Shown here: piece after piece, positions 1 to 9,247 of the stretch
How positions within the stretch are numbered: position 1 is the first letter of the stretch
Layout: each line of letters begins with the position of its first letter
Source: an uncultured Lachnospiraceae bacterium
Lineage (GTDB): Bacteria > Bacillota > Clostridia > Lachnospirales > Lachnospiraceae
Length of the DNA: 64,000 nt
Assembly (NCBI GenBank): GCA_947627365.1
Contig: CANQVT010000007.1
Span: 1-64,000, forward strand
Direction: 5' to 3'
Notes under the pieces: generated by a model
The model's database searches: none
Seen by the model: the letters and a program-made list of their open reading frames with translations, nothing else
What the model was told of the DNA's origin: nothing
Position numbers and translations under genes: made by a program

Positions 1-32
1 CTGGATAAAAATCGGGCATGGAATCGAAAAGT

Positions 33-96
33 GGTGCCGGAGATTGTCTCCGGCACCAGCTTTGTCTACAGTCTGAGGAATGCCGATAGGCATTCC
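33..96 (-). terminator. Two hairpins downstream of the ABC uptake operon
   Basis: Two strong inverted repeats lie just beyond the stop of the minus-strand ABC operon. GGAATGCC/GGCATTCC with a GATA loop is at 77-96. GGTGCCGGAGA/TCTCCGGCACC with a three-base loop is at 33-57. On the minus strand the second hairpin is followed by ACTTTT, a short U-tract, so the pair probably ends transcription of the operon. The weak U-tract lowers confidence. Confidence 0.6.
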
Positions 97-109
97 TTTC
101 AAACATAAA

Positions 110-904
110 CTACCCGAGCAGTGCCGAATCATTCGTGAACTGCTCGCCGCTGACGCGTTCGAACTGATCGAGAAGATCGCGGACCGTCAGCTTTTTCTTT
201 TCTTCGCCCTCGATGTCGAGGATGATCCTTCCATCCATCATCATGATGAGGCGGTTGCCATGGCGGATCGCGTCCTTCATGTTGTGCGTGATCATCAGCG
301 TTGTCAGCTGATCCCGGTTGACGATCATGTCTGTGATCTCAAGTACCTTGGCGGCTGTCTTCGGGTCGAGCGCGGCCGTGTGCTCGTCGAGCAGCAGCAG
401 CTTCGGCTTCTTGAGCGTCGCCATCAGAAGCGTCAGCGCCTGACGTTGTCCGCCGGAGAGCAGCCCGACCTTGGAGGTCAGACGGTCTTCGAGGCCAAGA
501 CCTAAGATCTTAAGAAGCTCGCGATATTCCTCGCGCTCTGCAGCGGTGATGCCGGATTTCAGAAGACGCGTCTTGCCGCGGCGTTTTGCCAGAGCAAGAT
601 TCTCCTCGATTCCCATCGTAGCAGCGGTGCCGGTCATCGGATCCTGGAAGACCCGGCCGAGGTAGATCGCGCGCTTGTGTTCCGGAAGCTTTGTCACGTC
701 GATTCCGTCGATGAGAATCTGTCCTTCGTCGACCATCCAGGTACCGGCGACCGCGTTGAGCATTGTGGACTTACCGGCTCCGTTTCCGCCGATCACGGTC
801 ACGAACTCACCGTCCTTAATATTCAGAGACAGGCCGTTCAGAGCGGTCTTCTCGTTGATTGTTCCGGGATTAAAGGTCTTGTAGAGATTTTTCAACTCAA
901 GCAT
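110..904 (-). CDS. ABC transporter ATP-binding protein (aromatic amino acid/TrpXYZ-like uptake system)
   Basis: Cytoplasmic ATPase of an uptake system of the PF04392-type binding-protein family, which includes the tryptophan/tyrosine transporters TrpXYZ. The 264 residues are a complete single ABC domain: Walker A GNGAGKST near residue 40, signature LSGGQRQA near 149, and Walker B LLLLDEHTAALD, where the E-H pair after the aspartate is usual for this subfamily. Its start overlaps the end of the permease gene by 8 nt, so the two are translationally coupled. The permease and binding-protein genes lie upstream in the same minus-strand operon. The substrate is inferred from family; a generic branched-chain-type or unknown small substrate remains possible. 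Confidence 0.9.
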   Translation of the reverse strand: MLELKNLYKTFNPGTINEKTALNGLSLNIKDGEFVTVIGGNGAGKSTMLNAVAGTWMVDEGQILIDGIDVTKLPEHKRAIYLGRVFQDPMTGTAATMGIEENLALAKRRGKTRLLKSGITAAEREEYRELLKILGLGLEDRLTSKVGLLSGGQRQALTLLMATLKKPKLLLLDEHTAALDPKTAAKVLEITDMIVNRDQLTTLMITHNMKDAIRHGNRLIMMMDGRIILDIEGEEKKKLTVRDLLDQFERVSGEQFTNDSALLG

Positions 905-1823
905 TTGCGTTTCCTCCCTTCTTCACTGGTTTTGCGAAATATTTGCCCTTCCAGTAGGGGAAGGCGAGGAAGACTGCCACGACGAGCGCGGACAAAAGCT
1001 TCAGCAGGTCGGTGTCGATGCCCATCCAGATGACGACCTGGAGTACCAGATAGTAGAGGATGGAGCCGAGCGCCACGCTTAAAAGGCGCAGTGCAAAATT
1101 GCGGAAGATGTGTCCGAAGATCGCCTCGCCGATGATGACGGCAGCCAGTCCTATGACGATCGCGCCGCGGCCCATGTTAACGTCCGCAAAGCCCTGATAC
1201 TGGGTCAGAAGAGCGCTGGAAAAGGCTACCAGCCCGTTCGAGAGCATCAGGCCAAGCACCTTATTGAAGTTCGTGTTGATGCCCTGCGCGCGGGACATGC
1301 TCGGATTGCAGCCGGTCGCGCGCAGCGAGCAGCCGAGCTCGGTGCCGAAGAACCAGTACAGAAGCGCGATCAGGACAACGATGATGATCGCAACGATAAA
1401 GATCGTATTTCTCCAGAACGGTACATCCCGGATATAACGCAGCGAGACCAGAAGATCGAAATTACTTACGTTAATCGCCTGGTTTGCTTTGCCCATGATC
1501 TTCAGGTTGATCGAGTAAAGCGAGAGCTGTGTGAGGATACCGGAGAGGATTGCCGGGATTCCCATAAAGGTGTGGAAAATGCCGGTCATCAATCCGGCGA
1601 GCATCCCGACTCCCGTGGCCGCAAGCATCGCCGGCCAGACATCCCAACCGGAGAGCATGAGCATGATGCACACGGCGCCGCCGGTACACATTGTGCCGTC
1701 GACGGTCAGATCTGCGACGTCCAGAATGCGGAACGTTATATAGACGCCGATCGCCATAATGCCCCAGATCAGCCCCTGCGCAGCGGCTCCGGGCATCGCG
1801 TTGATGAGATTCATAATATTCAT
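897..1823 (-). CDS. ABC transporter permease (BPD_transp_2-like, TrpY-type)
   Basis: Integral membrane permease of the uptake system, 308 residues with about eight or nine hydrophobic segments (for example around residues 12-30, 55-75, 135-158 and 225-250). The conserved stretch GCNPSMSRAQGIN in the middle resembles the ATPase-coupling loop of this permease family. The start is an ATG preceded by GGAGG at good spacing. It sits between the binding-protein gene (114 bp upstream, behind a terminator-like hairpin) and the ATPase gene, which it overlaps by 8 nt. The lack of extra domains and normal length suggest an intact gene. The specific substrate is inferred only from the binding-protein family. 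Confidence 0.9.
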   Translation of the reverse strand: MNIMNLINAMPGAAAQGLIWGIMAIGVYITFRILDVADLTVDGTMCTGGAVCIMLMLSGWDVWPAMLAATGVGMLAGLMTGIFHTFMGIPAILSGILTQLSLYSINLKIMGKANQAINVSNFDLLVSLRYIRDVPFWRNTIFIVAIIIVVLIALLYWFFGTELGCSLRATGCNPSMSRAQGINTNFNKVLGLMLSNGLVAFSSALLTQYQGFADVNMGRGAIVIGLAAVIIGEAIFGHIFRNFALRLLSVALGSILYYLVLQVVIWMGIDTDLLKLLSALVVAVFLAFPYWKGKYFAKPVKKGGNANA

Positions 1824-1862
1824 GTATAATCCTCCGTAATCGTCCGGACACCGCCTGCCCGG

Positions 1863-1907
1863 TTTTAAAACAACAGCGAGAGAGGAGCATCCTTTCCCGC
1901 TGTCGTT
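1863..1907 (-). terminator. Intra-operon terminator/attenuator between binding protein and permease
   Basis: On the minus strand AACGACAGCG pairs with CGCTGTTGTT (one G-U pair) and is followed by TTTTAAAA. It lies between the binding-protein stop and the permease start. Partial termination here would make more binding protein than membrane components, a common arrangement in ABC uptake operons. The stem is seen directly; the regulatory role is inferred. Confidence 0.55.
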
Positions 1908-1937
1908 TATGTGAAGTGGTAAACTTGTCAGTTTGAA

Positions 1938-2921
1938 TTACGCCTCAGTCTCGGACTCTGCCTCAGCAGCATCTTCGATCGCTACGTAATCATCTGGAAC
2001 AGTAATGTTGAGCTCCTCGCAGAGCTGAGCATTATATTTCTTGGTGAACGGTGCAAGCTCAACCGGCATCTCAGAGACGTTTGCCTCGCCCTTCAGGATC
2101 TTGATTGCCATTTTACCAGTGGCAACGCCGAGATCGTAGTAGCTGATCGAAAGGGTAGCGACGCCGCAGCCTTTGCAGATGCCTTCCTCACCAGCAATGA
2201 TCGGAACGCCCGCCGGTACGCAGATATTGGCGATCAGCTCAGCGTTGGATGCAGCCGTGTTGTCGGTCGGAATGTAGATAACTTCGCTTGCGTCAGCGGC
2301 AGTCGTAACCACGGAGCTCAGATCGTTGGAATCAGAAAACGCGTAAAACTCGCAAGTATAGCCAAGCGCCTCGAGTTCGGTCTTCATCGCGTCAACCTGA
2401 ACCTGAGAGTTCGGCTCAGCGGAGCAGTACACGAGGCCAACGTTCTTTGCATCCGGGAACATCTCCTGAAGCAATGCAGCCTGCTGATCGTACGGAACTT
2501 CATCAGAAGTACCAGAGATATTGGTGCCTACTGTGCCGTCGAAGTCCTCGATGCCGAGCGCTGCGCCGTAATCGGTAACGGATGTGCCGAGGATCGGAAT
2601 TATGTCCGTGGCAGCCTGAGCAGCCAGAAGAGCCGGAGTAGCGTTTGCCAGGATCAGGTCAACACCATTCGATACGAAGCTGTTGACGATCGTGGAACAG
2701 GTATTGGAATCGCCCTGTGCGTTCTGCGGGTCAAAGACAACCGCGTCGCCGAATTCCTCCGTGAGAGTGTCCATGAAGCCCTGAGTAGCGGCGTCAAGAG
2801 CATCATGCTGCACGAGCTGGCAGATGCCCACATTGTAGGTCTCTTCTGCGCTTACATTCATTCCTACGATGCTTCCTGCCATAACAGCAGAAAGCGCAAC
2901 AGCAATAATTTGTCTTTTCAT
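1938..2921 (-). CDS. ABC transporter substrate-binding protein (PF04392 family)
   Basis: Extracytoplasmic binding protein of the uptake operon, family PF04392 (tryptophan/tyrosine-type binding proteins). The ORF track starts 26 codons too early. The ATG at 2921 has a perfect GAGGAGG site and begins a clear signal peptide (MKRQIIAVALSAVMAG...). The mature part has the two-lobe pattern of the family, with motifs such as VGICQLVQHDALD at the start and PIIAGEEG late. No lipobox cysteine follows the hydrophobic core (cleavage probably at VSA-EET), odd for a Gram-positive binding protein; the C-terminus is acidic (AEAESETEA). A consensus promoter lies upstream. Substrate is inferred from family only. 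Confidence 0.88.
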   Translation of the reverse strand: MKRQIIAVALSAVMAGSIVGMNVSAEETYNVGICQLVQHDALDAATQGFMDTLTEEFGDAVVFDPQNAQGDSNTCSTIVNSFVSNGVDLILANATPALLAAQAATDIIPILGTSVTDYGAALGIEDFDGTVGTNISGTSDEVPYDQQAALLQEMFPDAKNVGLVYCSAEPNSQVQVDAMKTELEALGYTCEFYAFSDSNDLSSVVTTAADASEVIYIPTDNTAASNAELIANICVPAGVPIIAGEEGICKGCGVATLSISYYDLGVATGKMAIKILKGEANVSEMPVELAPFTKKYNAQLCEELNITVPDDYVAIEDAAEAESETEA

Positions 2922-2997
2922 TGTGTTATCCTCCTCAAAAATTTGTCCAATTTCCATGTTCAGGGAACAGAAAATTTGCCTGTCCACGAACGGTAAC

Positions 2998-3026
2998 ATT
3001 ATATCGCTTTAAAGCAAAGAAGTCAA
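2998..3026 (-). promoter_or_regulatory. Sigma-A promoter of the ABC uptake operon
   Basis: On the minus strand TTGACT, 17 nt and a perfect TATAAT lie about 77 nt upstream of the binding-protein start. The short leader contains no recognisable T-box or tryptophan-attenuator motif. Confidence 0.8.
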
Positions 3027-3107
3027 TAGGTACATTCGAGATTTCGACAGGCGCATTCAGGGATCACATGCATATGATAGAGAGAATGAAACACGGCTGG
3101 AGGCAGT

Positions 3108-3932
3108 ATGGCAAAGGTAATTCTTGACGCAGGGCACGGCGGTTCCGATCCGGGCGCCGTGTACAACGGAAGATATGAGAAGGATGATGTGCTGCGGCTT
3201 GTCATGGCAGTAGGGAAGCTGCTGGAGGACAATGGCGTAGAGGTGGCCTACACACGGACGGAGGACGTGTATGACAGACCGTTTGAGAAAGCGCAGATCG
3301 CGAACCAGGAGGGCGGAGACTTTTTTGTCTCGATTCACCGGAATTCGAGTCCGGAGGCAAATCAGTATTCCGGGGTAGAGACACTTGTCTATGACAAATC
3401 CGGGCAGAAGCTTGCGCTTGCCGAGGCGATCAATACAGAGCTGGAGCAGGTGGGATTCCGGAATCTCGGGGTGAAGGAGAGACCGGGACTCGTGGTTTTG
3501 CGCAGGACGAAGATGCCGGCAGTGCTTGTGGAAGTGGGATTTTTGAACACGGACGCGGACAATGCCCGTTTTGACGAACAGTTTGACGAGATCGCGGAGG
3601 GAATCGCAAATGGGATATTACAGACGCTCGGACTGGAGCACATAAACGGGCCGGCCGGCGGAGATCAGGGCGGTTCACCAGGCACAGAAGGGGGAGGATC
3701 GCAGGACGGAAGCGGTGGGAAATTGTACCGTGTACAGACCGGAGCATTCCGGATGAGAGAATATGCGGAGGATATGCTCTACCGGCTGCAGCAGCAGGAG
3801 CATCCGGCGTTCATTCTGTACGATGACGGTCTGTATAAAGTGCAGGTCGGCGCGTTCCGGCAGCTTGACAATGCGGTACGCATGGAGCAGACGCTTCGGC
3901 GGCAGGGATATTCCACCTTTATCACCACGTAA
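3108..3932 (+). CDS. N-acetylmuramoyl-L-alanine amidase with C-terminal SPOR domain (CwlC-like)
   Basis: Zinc-dependent Amidase_3 enzyme cutting the amide bond between MurNAc and the stem peptide of peptidoglycan. The catalytic domain covers about residues 1-182: LDAGHGGSDPGA (zinc His), RYEKDD (zinc Glu), FFVSIHRNSSP (zinc His) and VLVEVGFLN (catalytic Glu). A Gly/Ser linker at 184-207 leads to a SPOR domain at about 208-274, which binds denuded glycan strands. There is no signal peptide; the protein starts directly at the fold. This combination matches B. subtilis CwlC, a mother-cell lysis amidase made late in sporulation, and SpoVAC elsewhere in the window shows the organism sporulates. 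Start chosen on GGAGG four bases before the ATG. Monocistronic by appearance. Confidence 0.9.
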   Translation: MAKVILDAGHGGSDPGAVYNGRYEKDDVLRLVMAVGKLLEDNGVEVAYTRTEDVYDRPFEKAQIANQEGGDFFVSIHRNSSPEANQYSGVETLVYDKSGQKLALAEAINTELEQVGFRNLGVKERPGLVVLRRTKMPAVLVEVGFLNTDADNARFDEQFDEIAEGIANGILQTLGLEHINGPAGGDQGGSPGTEGGGSQDGSGGKLYRVQTGAFRMREYAEDMLYRLQQQEHPAFILYDDGLYKVQVGAFRQLDNAVRMEQTLRRQGYSTFITT

Positions 3933-4005
3933 TTTTCTCTTTTGTTTTTCGCAAAGAAGTGGTATGATAAAAACAAAAGTAATATACTACGGAAAGAGAA
4001 ATCAC

Positions 4006-5184
4006 ATGGATACCAGAAATCTGACGGAAATCATTGCTCCGCTCCTTGCCTGGTTTGCCGAAAATGCCCGGGTGCTTCCGTGGCGGGAGCATCCGAGCCC
4101 ATATTATGTATGGATCTCCGAAATCATGCTTCAGCAGACGCGGGTGGAGGCGGTGAAGCCGTTTTTCGCCCGTTTTACGAAAGAGCTGCTGGATGTGGCG
4201 GCCCTAGCGGCCTGCCCGGAGGAGCGGCTTCTGAAGCTGTGGGAAGGGCTCGGGTATTACAACCGTGTGAGAAACATGCAGAAGGCGGCGCAGCTGGTCA
4301 TGTGCGAATACGGCGGAGAGCTGCCGAAGCGTTACGAGGAGCTGCTGAAGCTTCCGGGTATTGGCAGCTATACAGCCGGCGCGATCGCGTCCATCGCATA
4401 CGGACAGGCGGTTCCGGCGGTGGACGGGAATGTGCTGCGCGTGATCAGCCGCATCTGTGGCAATGAGGAGGACATCTCGAAACAGTCGGTCCGTGCGCAG
4501 TTTGAGCAGGAGCTTCAAAGGACGATGCCGCAGGATCAGCCCGGTGTCTACAATCAGGCGTTGATGGAGCTCGGCGCTACGGTCTGTCTTCCGAACGGAG
4601 CGCCGGACTGCGTGAAATGTCCGGTGCGGAAGCTCTGCTATGCGAACCGTACCGGCCGGCAGATGGAGCTTCCGGTGAAGGCGGCAAAGAAGGAGCGAAG
4701 GATCGAGGAGAAAACTGTGCTTGTGATTCGGGACGACGTGCGTGCGGCGGTTCGCCGCCGGCCGAAGAAGGGTCTGCTCGCGGGGCTGTACGAGCTTCCG
4801 AACTGCGACGGACATCTGTCACAGGAGGAGGCGCTTGAAAAGGCAAAAGAATACGGCTTTCGGCCGATTCGGATCCTGCCGCTTGTCCCGGCGAAGCATA
4901 TCTTCAGCCATATTGAATGGCACATGATCGGATACCTGGTGCTGGTGGAAGATGCGCCCGAAGGAGTATGGCAGGTCAATCCGGACAAAAGCGTTGGGAT
5001 TATGGCGGTATCGCCGGATAACCTGACCGAGGAAAAGCCTTGCGCAGATGCAAACGGCGACGAAGCGCTGCTGTTTGTCGAGACAGCGCGTACGGAGCGC
5101 GAATACCCGATTCCGTCGGCGTTTTCGGCTTACGTGAAATATCTCGGCATCCGGCTGGGCCATGAATCTCATGAGTCCGGATAA
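4006..5184 (+). CDS. A/G-specific adenine glycosylase MutY
   Basis: Base-excision repair glycosylase that removes adenine mispaired with 8-oxoguanine. The track ORF begins in the preceding gene; the ATG at 4006 begins MDTRNLTEII and gives 392 residues, a normal length. Visible features: LPWREHPSPYYVWISEIMLQQT near residue 25, the helix-hairpin-helix LPGIGSYTAGAI, the catalytic Asp region VDGNVLRV, and a 4Fe-4S cluster C-x7-C-x2-C-x5-C around residues 187-205 (one residue longer in the first gap than the E. coli spacing). The C-terminal 150 residues form the NUDIX-like 8-oxoG-recognition domain, beginning near LLAGLYELPN. It follows the amidase by 73 bp with no clear terminator between them. 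Confidence 0.95.
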   Translation: MDTRNLTEIIAPLLAWFAENARVLPWREHPSPYYVWISEIMLQQTRVEAVKPFFARFTKELLDVAALAACPEERLLKLWEGLGYYNRVRNMQKAAQLVMCEYGGELPKRYEELLKLPGIGSYTAGAIASIAYGQAVPAVDGNVLRVISRICGNEEDISKQSVRAQFEQELQRTMPQDQPGVYNQALMELGATVCLPNGAPDCVKCPVRKLCYANRTGRQMELPVKAAKKERRIEEKTVLVIRDDVRAAVRRRPKKGLLAGLYELPNCDGHLSQEEALEKAKEYGFRPIRILPLVPAKHIFSHIEWHMIGYLVLVEDAPEGVWQVNPDKSVGIMAVSPDNLTEEKPCADANGDEALLFVETARTEREYPIPSAFSAYVKYLGIRLGHESHESG

Positions 5185-5276
5185 CCACCGGGAATCTGAG
5201 AAGCGGCGGAACGGGTTGTCTGCCGCGGCTGCAGAAGGAAAGGCAACAAGAATACAAAGAGACAGAGGTTTGGGGA

Positions 5277-6299
5277 ATGAAAATTTTGACGGTAGCAATC
5301 CCTTGCTACAATTCAGAAAGCTACATGGAGAAATGCATCCAGTCCATCCTTCCGGTGGGGGAGGACGTGGAGGTCCTGATCGTGGACGACGGATCGACAA
5401 AGGATCGGACGCCGCAGATCGCGGACGATTACGCGGCCCGGTATCCGGCTCAGGTCAAAGTGATACACCAGGAGAACGGAGGGCACGGAGAGGCGGTCAA
5501 CGCCGGCTTGCGCGGCGCTTCCGGACTGTATTACAAAGTCGTGGACAGCGACGACTGGGTAAATACCAGGGGTCTCTCCCAGATCGTGAAGCGCTTGAGG
5601 GAGCTGGAGAGCGAGGGCGGTGTGGACATGCTGCTCGCCAATTTTGTCTATGACAAGGCAGGCGCCCTGCACAAGAAGCTGATGCGCTTCAAGAATGTGT
5701 TCCCGCGAAATGAAGTGTTTGACTGGGACGCGATGCGCCACATGCGTGTCACGCAGTACATTCTGATGCACAATATCATCTATCGCACGGACCTGCTGCG
5801 TCAGTGCCGGCTGGAGCTCCCGAAGCACACGTTTTATGTGGACAATATATTCGCATTTCAGCCGCTCCCGTACGTGAAGCGCCTGTATTACATGGACGTC
5901 AATCTTTACCACTATTTTATCGGGCGCGAGGATCAGTCAGTCAATGAGTCCGTCATGATCGGCCGGATCGATCAGCAGATCCGCGTCAACAAGATCATGA
6001 TCGATGAGATGGCCGCGCAGGATTTCTCGGATAAGAGCGCGCGGCTGAAGCGCTACATGACGATCTACCTGAAGAATATCATGACGGTGACCTCGATCAT
6101 GCTGATCATCTCCGGCACGGACGAGGCCCTCGAAAAGAAAAGAGATATCTGGGCGTACCTGAAGGAGAAGGACAGCAAGCTTCACCGCACGATCCGCTGG
6201 GGGCTGTTCGGCATCGTGATGAATCTGCCAGGGAGAATTGGACGGAAGGGATCTGTGCTTGCGTACAAGCTTGCGCAGAAAATCGTCGGGTTCAACTAG
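5277..6299 (+). CDS. Family 2 glycosyltransferase
   Basis: GT-A fold glycosyltransferase, probably transferring a sugar to a cell-surface polymer or lipid at the inner membrane face. The first 110 residues carry the family 2 signature: VAIPCYNSESYMEKCIQSIL, the nucleotide-binding VDDGSTKD and the metal-binding VVDSDDWVN. The remaining 220 residues are helical and not recognised in detail. No transmembrane segment is evident, so it is soluble or peripheral. The gene ends 10 bp before a PAP2 phosphatase whose ribosome binding site overlaps its stop, so the two are co-transcribed, which suggests work on undecaprenyl- or lipid-linked sugars. Donor and acceptor cannot be told from sequence. Confidence 0.88.
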   Translation: MKILTVAIPCYNSESYMEKCIQSILPVGEDVEVLIVDDGSTKDRTPQIADDYAARYPAQVKVIHQENGGHGEAVNAGLRGASGLYYKVVDSDDWVNTRGLSQIVKRLRELESEGGVDMLLANFVYDKAGALHKKLMRFKNVFPRNEVFDWDAMRHMRVTQYILMHNIIYRTDLLRQCRLELPKHTFYVDNIFAFQPLPYVKRLYYMDVNLYHYFIGREDQSVNESVMIGRIDQQIRVNKIMIDEMAAQDFSDKSARLKRYMTIYLKNIMTVTSIMLIISGTDEALEKKRDIWAYLKEKDSKLHRTIRWGLFGIVMNLPGRIGRKGSVLAYKLAQKIVGFN

Positions 6300-6309
6300 A
6301 GGAGAAGGT

Positions 6310-7257
6310 ATGGATTTTTTACGCTTACTCGAAAGTGTTCGCACACCTGTGCTGACACAGTTCATGTCCGTGATCACCTATTTCGGCTCGGAGATATTCT
6401 TCCTCGCGTTTGCTGTAATCGTATTCTGGTGTGTCAGCAAGCGGGGCGGGTATTATATTCTGCTGGTCGGTTTTCTGGGGACGGCGTGCAATCAGTTCAT
6501 GAAGATCTGGTTTCGGATTCCGCGACCCTGGGTGCTCGATCCGGCGTTTCAAGTTGTTGAGAGTGCAAGAGCCGGCGCCGGAGGCTATTCCTTTCCGTCC
6601 GGACACACGCAGAGCATTGTAGGCTCGATGGCCTGCGTGTTGTGTATGCCTGTGAAGAGAAAATGGATCCGCGCAATCGCTGTTGCCTTAATGCTTCTCG
6701 TGCCGTTTTCACGGATGTACCTGGGCTGCCACACGCCCCTGGACGTGGGAGTGGCGTTCGCTTTGGCTCTGCTTCTGGCCGTTTGCTTCCGGGGTGTGGC
6801 GCGTGACGATGCGCGCGGCGAGCGTACGATGCGGTTGCTATTGGCGCTGTCGCTTCTGGTCAGCGCCCTGTATCTTGTGTTTGTGACGTTTTATCAGTTT
6901 CCGGCGGATGTCGATCCGCATAATCTTGCCGAGGCGACAAAAAACGCTTACCTTTTATTCGGCTGTTTTCTGGGAATCATCCTTGTTAAGGTGCTGGACG
7001 ACCGCTATATTCATTTTCAGGTGGAGGCGGTCTGGTGGGCGCAGATACTCAAGGTGGTGCTGGGAACGGCAGTGCTGCTGGCGATCCGCATGGGGCTCAA
7101 GGCGCCGCTTGGAGCGCTGCTTCCCGGACAGTCGTCGACGGCGGTTCGCTATTTCCTGATGGTGGTGTTCGCCGGCGTGCTGTGGCCGATGACGTTTGGC
7201 TGGTTCGCGCGGCTTGGGCGGAAAGAAAAGCAAATAAAAGCAAATAAAAGCAAATAA
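6310..7257 (+). CDS. PAP2-family membrane phosphatase
   Basis: Integral membrane phosphatase of the type-2 phosphatidic acid phosphatase superfamily, acting on lipid phosphates such as undecaprenyl pyrophosphate or phosphatidate. The three signature motifs are present: KIWFRIPRP, YSFPSGHTQS and SRMYLGCHTPLDV, among about eight hydrophobic segments; 315 residues from the ATG at 6310 (AGGAGAAGG ahead of it). The track start is too early and lies in the glycosyltransferase. It probably recycles the carrier used with the upstream glycosyltransferase (inference). The last codons fall in a 10-bp tandem repeat, so the C-terminal lysine-rich tail (KEKQIKANKSK) depends on repeat copy number. Confidence 0.88.
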   Translation: MDFLRLLESVRTPVLTQFMSVITYFGSEIFFLAFAVIVFWCVSKRGGYYILLVGFLGTACNQFMKIWFRIPRPWVLDPAFQVVESARAGAGGYSFPSGHTQSIVGSMACVLCMPVKRKWIRAIAVALMLLVPFSRMYLGCHTPLDVGVAFALALLLAVCFRGVARDDARGERTMRLLLALSLLVSALYLVFVTFYQFPADVDPHNLAEATKNAYLLFGCFLGIILVKVLDDRYIHFQVEAVWWAQILKVVLGTAVLLAIRMGLKAPLGALLPGQSSTAVRYFLMVVFAGVLWPMTFGWFARLGRKEKQIKANKSK

Positions 7258-7270
7258 AAGCAAATGAAAA
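7221..7270 (+). repeat. 10-bp tandem repeat across the PAP2 stop codon
   Basis: Three perfect copies of CAAATAAAAG (7231-7260) are flanked by one variant copy on each side. The PAP2 stop codon is in the third copy. Because 10 is not a multiple of three, gain or loss of a unit changes which frame meets the TAA. Confidence 0.9.
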
Positions 7271-7272
7271 AG

Positions 7273-7312
7273 GTGCAGGAGCCTGTGATCGGATCAGTCC
7301 TTGCACTTTTTT
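7273..7312 (+). terminator. Rho-independent terminator after PAP2 gene
   Basis: GGTGCAGGA pairs with TCCTTGCAC (one bulged base) and a run of six T follows. It ends the glycosyltransferase-PAP2 unit. Confidence 0.75.
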
Positions 7313-7352
7313 ATATACTGCTGTTAGTGGCCCATCTTGCACGAGTGGTGTG

Positions 7353-7381
7353 TTGTTTTTTTGAAAAACCTATGGTATGAT
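7353..7381 (+). promoter_or_regulatory. Predicted promoter of glnS
   Basis: TTGTTT, 17 nt, TATGAT, about 108 nt upstream of the glnS start. The leader shows no T-box motif (no GGGTGG box). Confidence 0.55.
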
Positions 7382-7489
7382 GGGATATCAATGGAAAGCA
7401 TATTGTAAAATAATATAATTTATGCCGCATAGACAGGAAAATGCGTAAAAAGACAGACAGAATATATACGGCGGCGCAGGAGGAGACAG

Positions 7490-9193
7490 ATGGACAGAGA
7501 AGTGGAAAGAGAAGCAGGAAGAGCGGCGGAAAAGGAAGTCGTATCGAAGAATTTTATCGAGCAGATCATCGAGAAGGATCTGGCAGAGGGGCATTGCAAG
7601 ACGGTGTGTACGCGTTTTCCGCCGGAGCCGAACGGCTATCTGCACATTGGACACGCAAAGTCGATTCTTTTGAATTACGGGCTGGCGAAGGAGTACGGCG
7701 GGAAGTTCAACCTGCGCTTTGATGATACGAATCCGACGAAGGAGAAGACAGAGTTCGTCGAGTCGATCAAGGCGGACGTCGCCTGGCTTGGCGCGGACTG
7801 GGAGGACAGGCTGTTCTTTGCCTCCGACTATTTCGAGCAGATGTACGAGGCGGCGGTTAAGCTGATCAGGAAGGGCAAGGCGTTCGTCTGCGATCTCTCG
7901 GCGGATGAGATCCGGGAGTACCGCGGCACGCTGACCGAGCCGGGCAAGGAGAGCCCGTACCGGAATCGCAGCATCGAGGAAAACCTGGAGCTTTTTGAGA
8001 ATATGAAGAACGGCGTCTATGAGGATGGCAGCAAGGTACTGCGCGCGAAGATCGACATGGCGTCGCCGAATATCAATATGCGCGACCCGGTCATCTATCG
8101 CGTGGCGCACATGAGCCATCACAACACCGGGGACAAGTGGTGCATCTACCCGATGTACGATTTTGCGCATCCGATCGAGGACGCGATTGAGGGCGTTACG
8201 CATTCGATCTGCACGCTGGAGTTTGAGGATCATCGCCCGCTGTACGACTGGGTCGTGCGCGAGCTGGAGTACGAAATGCCCCCGAAGCAGATCGAGTTCG
8301 CGAAGCTATATCTGACGAACGTCGTGACGGGAAAGCGCTACATCAAGAAGCTGGTGGAGGACGGCATCGTGGACGGCTGGGACGATCCGCGGCTCGTCTC
8401 GATCGCCGCTCTGCGTCGCCGTGGCTTTACGCCGGAGTCAATCCAGAAATTCGTGGAGCTCTGCGGCATCAGCAAGAGCAACAGCTCCGTGGACTACGCG
8501 ATGCTCGAGTATTGTATCCGCGAGGATCTGAAGCTGAAGCGCCCGCGTATGATGGCGGTGCTCGATCCGGTGAAGCTGATCATCGACAATTATCCGGAGG
8601 ATCAGATCGAGTATCTCGACGTTGAGATGAATCTGGAGAACCCGGAGCTTGGCATGCGCAAGGTGCCGTTCGGACGGGAGCTCTACATCGAGCGCGAGGA
8701 CTTCATGGAGGAGCCGCCGAAGAAATATTTCCGCCTGTTCCCGGGCAACGAGGTGCGCTTGATGGGCGCGTACTTCGTGAAGTGCGTCGACTTTAAGAAG
8801 GATGGAAACGGCAAAGTGACGGAGATCCACTGCACCTACGACCCGGAGACGAAGTGTGGCAGCGGCTTTACCGGGCGCAAGGTCAAGGGCACGATCCACT
8901 GGGTGACTGCGAAGACCGCGGTGCGCGCGGAGGTGCGCCTGTACGAAAACATCATCGACGAGGAGAAGGGCGTCTACAATGAAGACGGTTCTCTGAATCT
9001 GAATCCGAATTCGCTGACGGTGCGGAAGGACTGCTTGCTCGAGCCGGCACTCGGAGAGGCGAAGGCCTACGACAGCTTCCAGTTCGTGCGCCAGGGCTTC
9101 TTCTGCGTGGACGCGAAGGATTCCTGCCCGGACGCGCTGGTGTTTAATCGCATCGTGTCGCTGAAGAGCTCGTTTAAGCTGCCGCAGAGCTGA
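7490..9193 (+). CDS. glnS: Glutaminyl-tRNA synthetase
   Basis: Class I aminoacyl-tRNA synthetase charging tRNA-Gln with glutamine. Motifs: [17 protein letters not shown] with HIGH at residue 52, a KMSKS-equivalent [11 protein letters not shown], and the GlnRS-type anticodon-binding beta-barrel domains in the C-terminal half. The length of 567 residues is close to E. coli GlnRS, with no YqeY fusion. The PEPNGY variant of the first motif separates GlnRS from bacterial GluRS. AGGAGGAGACAG precedes the ATG. Many Firmicutes lack GlnRS and use GluRS plus GatCAB, so its presence suggests an old acquisition or alternative route; whether gatCAB also exists cannot be seen here. The gene stands alone behind its own promoter. 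Confidence 0.95.
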   Translation: MDREVEREAGRAAEKEVVSKNFIEQIIEKDLAEGHCKTVCTRFPPEPNGYLHIGHAKSILLNYGLAKEYGGKFNLRFDDTNPTKEKTEFVESIKADVAWLGADWEDRLFFASDYFEQMYEAAVKLIRKGKAFVCDLSADEIREYRGTLTEPGKESPYRNRSIEENLELFENMKNGVYEDGSKVLRAKIDMASPNINMRDPVIYRVAHMSHHNTGDKWCIYPMYDFAHPIEDAIEGVTHSICTLEFEDHRPLYDWVVRELEYEMPPKQIEFAKLYLTNVVTGKRYIKKLVEDGIVDGWDDPRLVSIAALRRRGFTPESIQKFVELCGISKSNSSVDYAMLEYCIREDLKLKRPRMMAVLDPVKLIIDNYPEDQIEYLDVEMNLENPELGMRKVPFGRELYIEREDFMEEPPKKYFRLFPGNEVRLMGAYFVKCVDFKKDGNGKVTEIHCTYDPETKCGSGFTGRKVKGTIHWVTAKTAVRAEVRLYENIIDEEKGVYNEDGSLNLNPNSLTVRKDCLLEPALGEAKAYDSFQFVRQGFFCVDAKDSCPDALVFNRIVSLKSSFKLPQS

Positions 9194-9247
9194 TGACTTG
9201 GTCATGGAATAAGTTGCTGAATGGTACTTCAGAAAGGAAGAAGCGCG

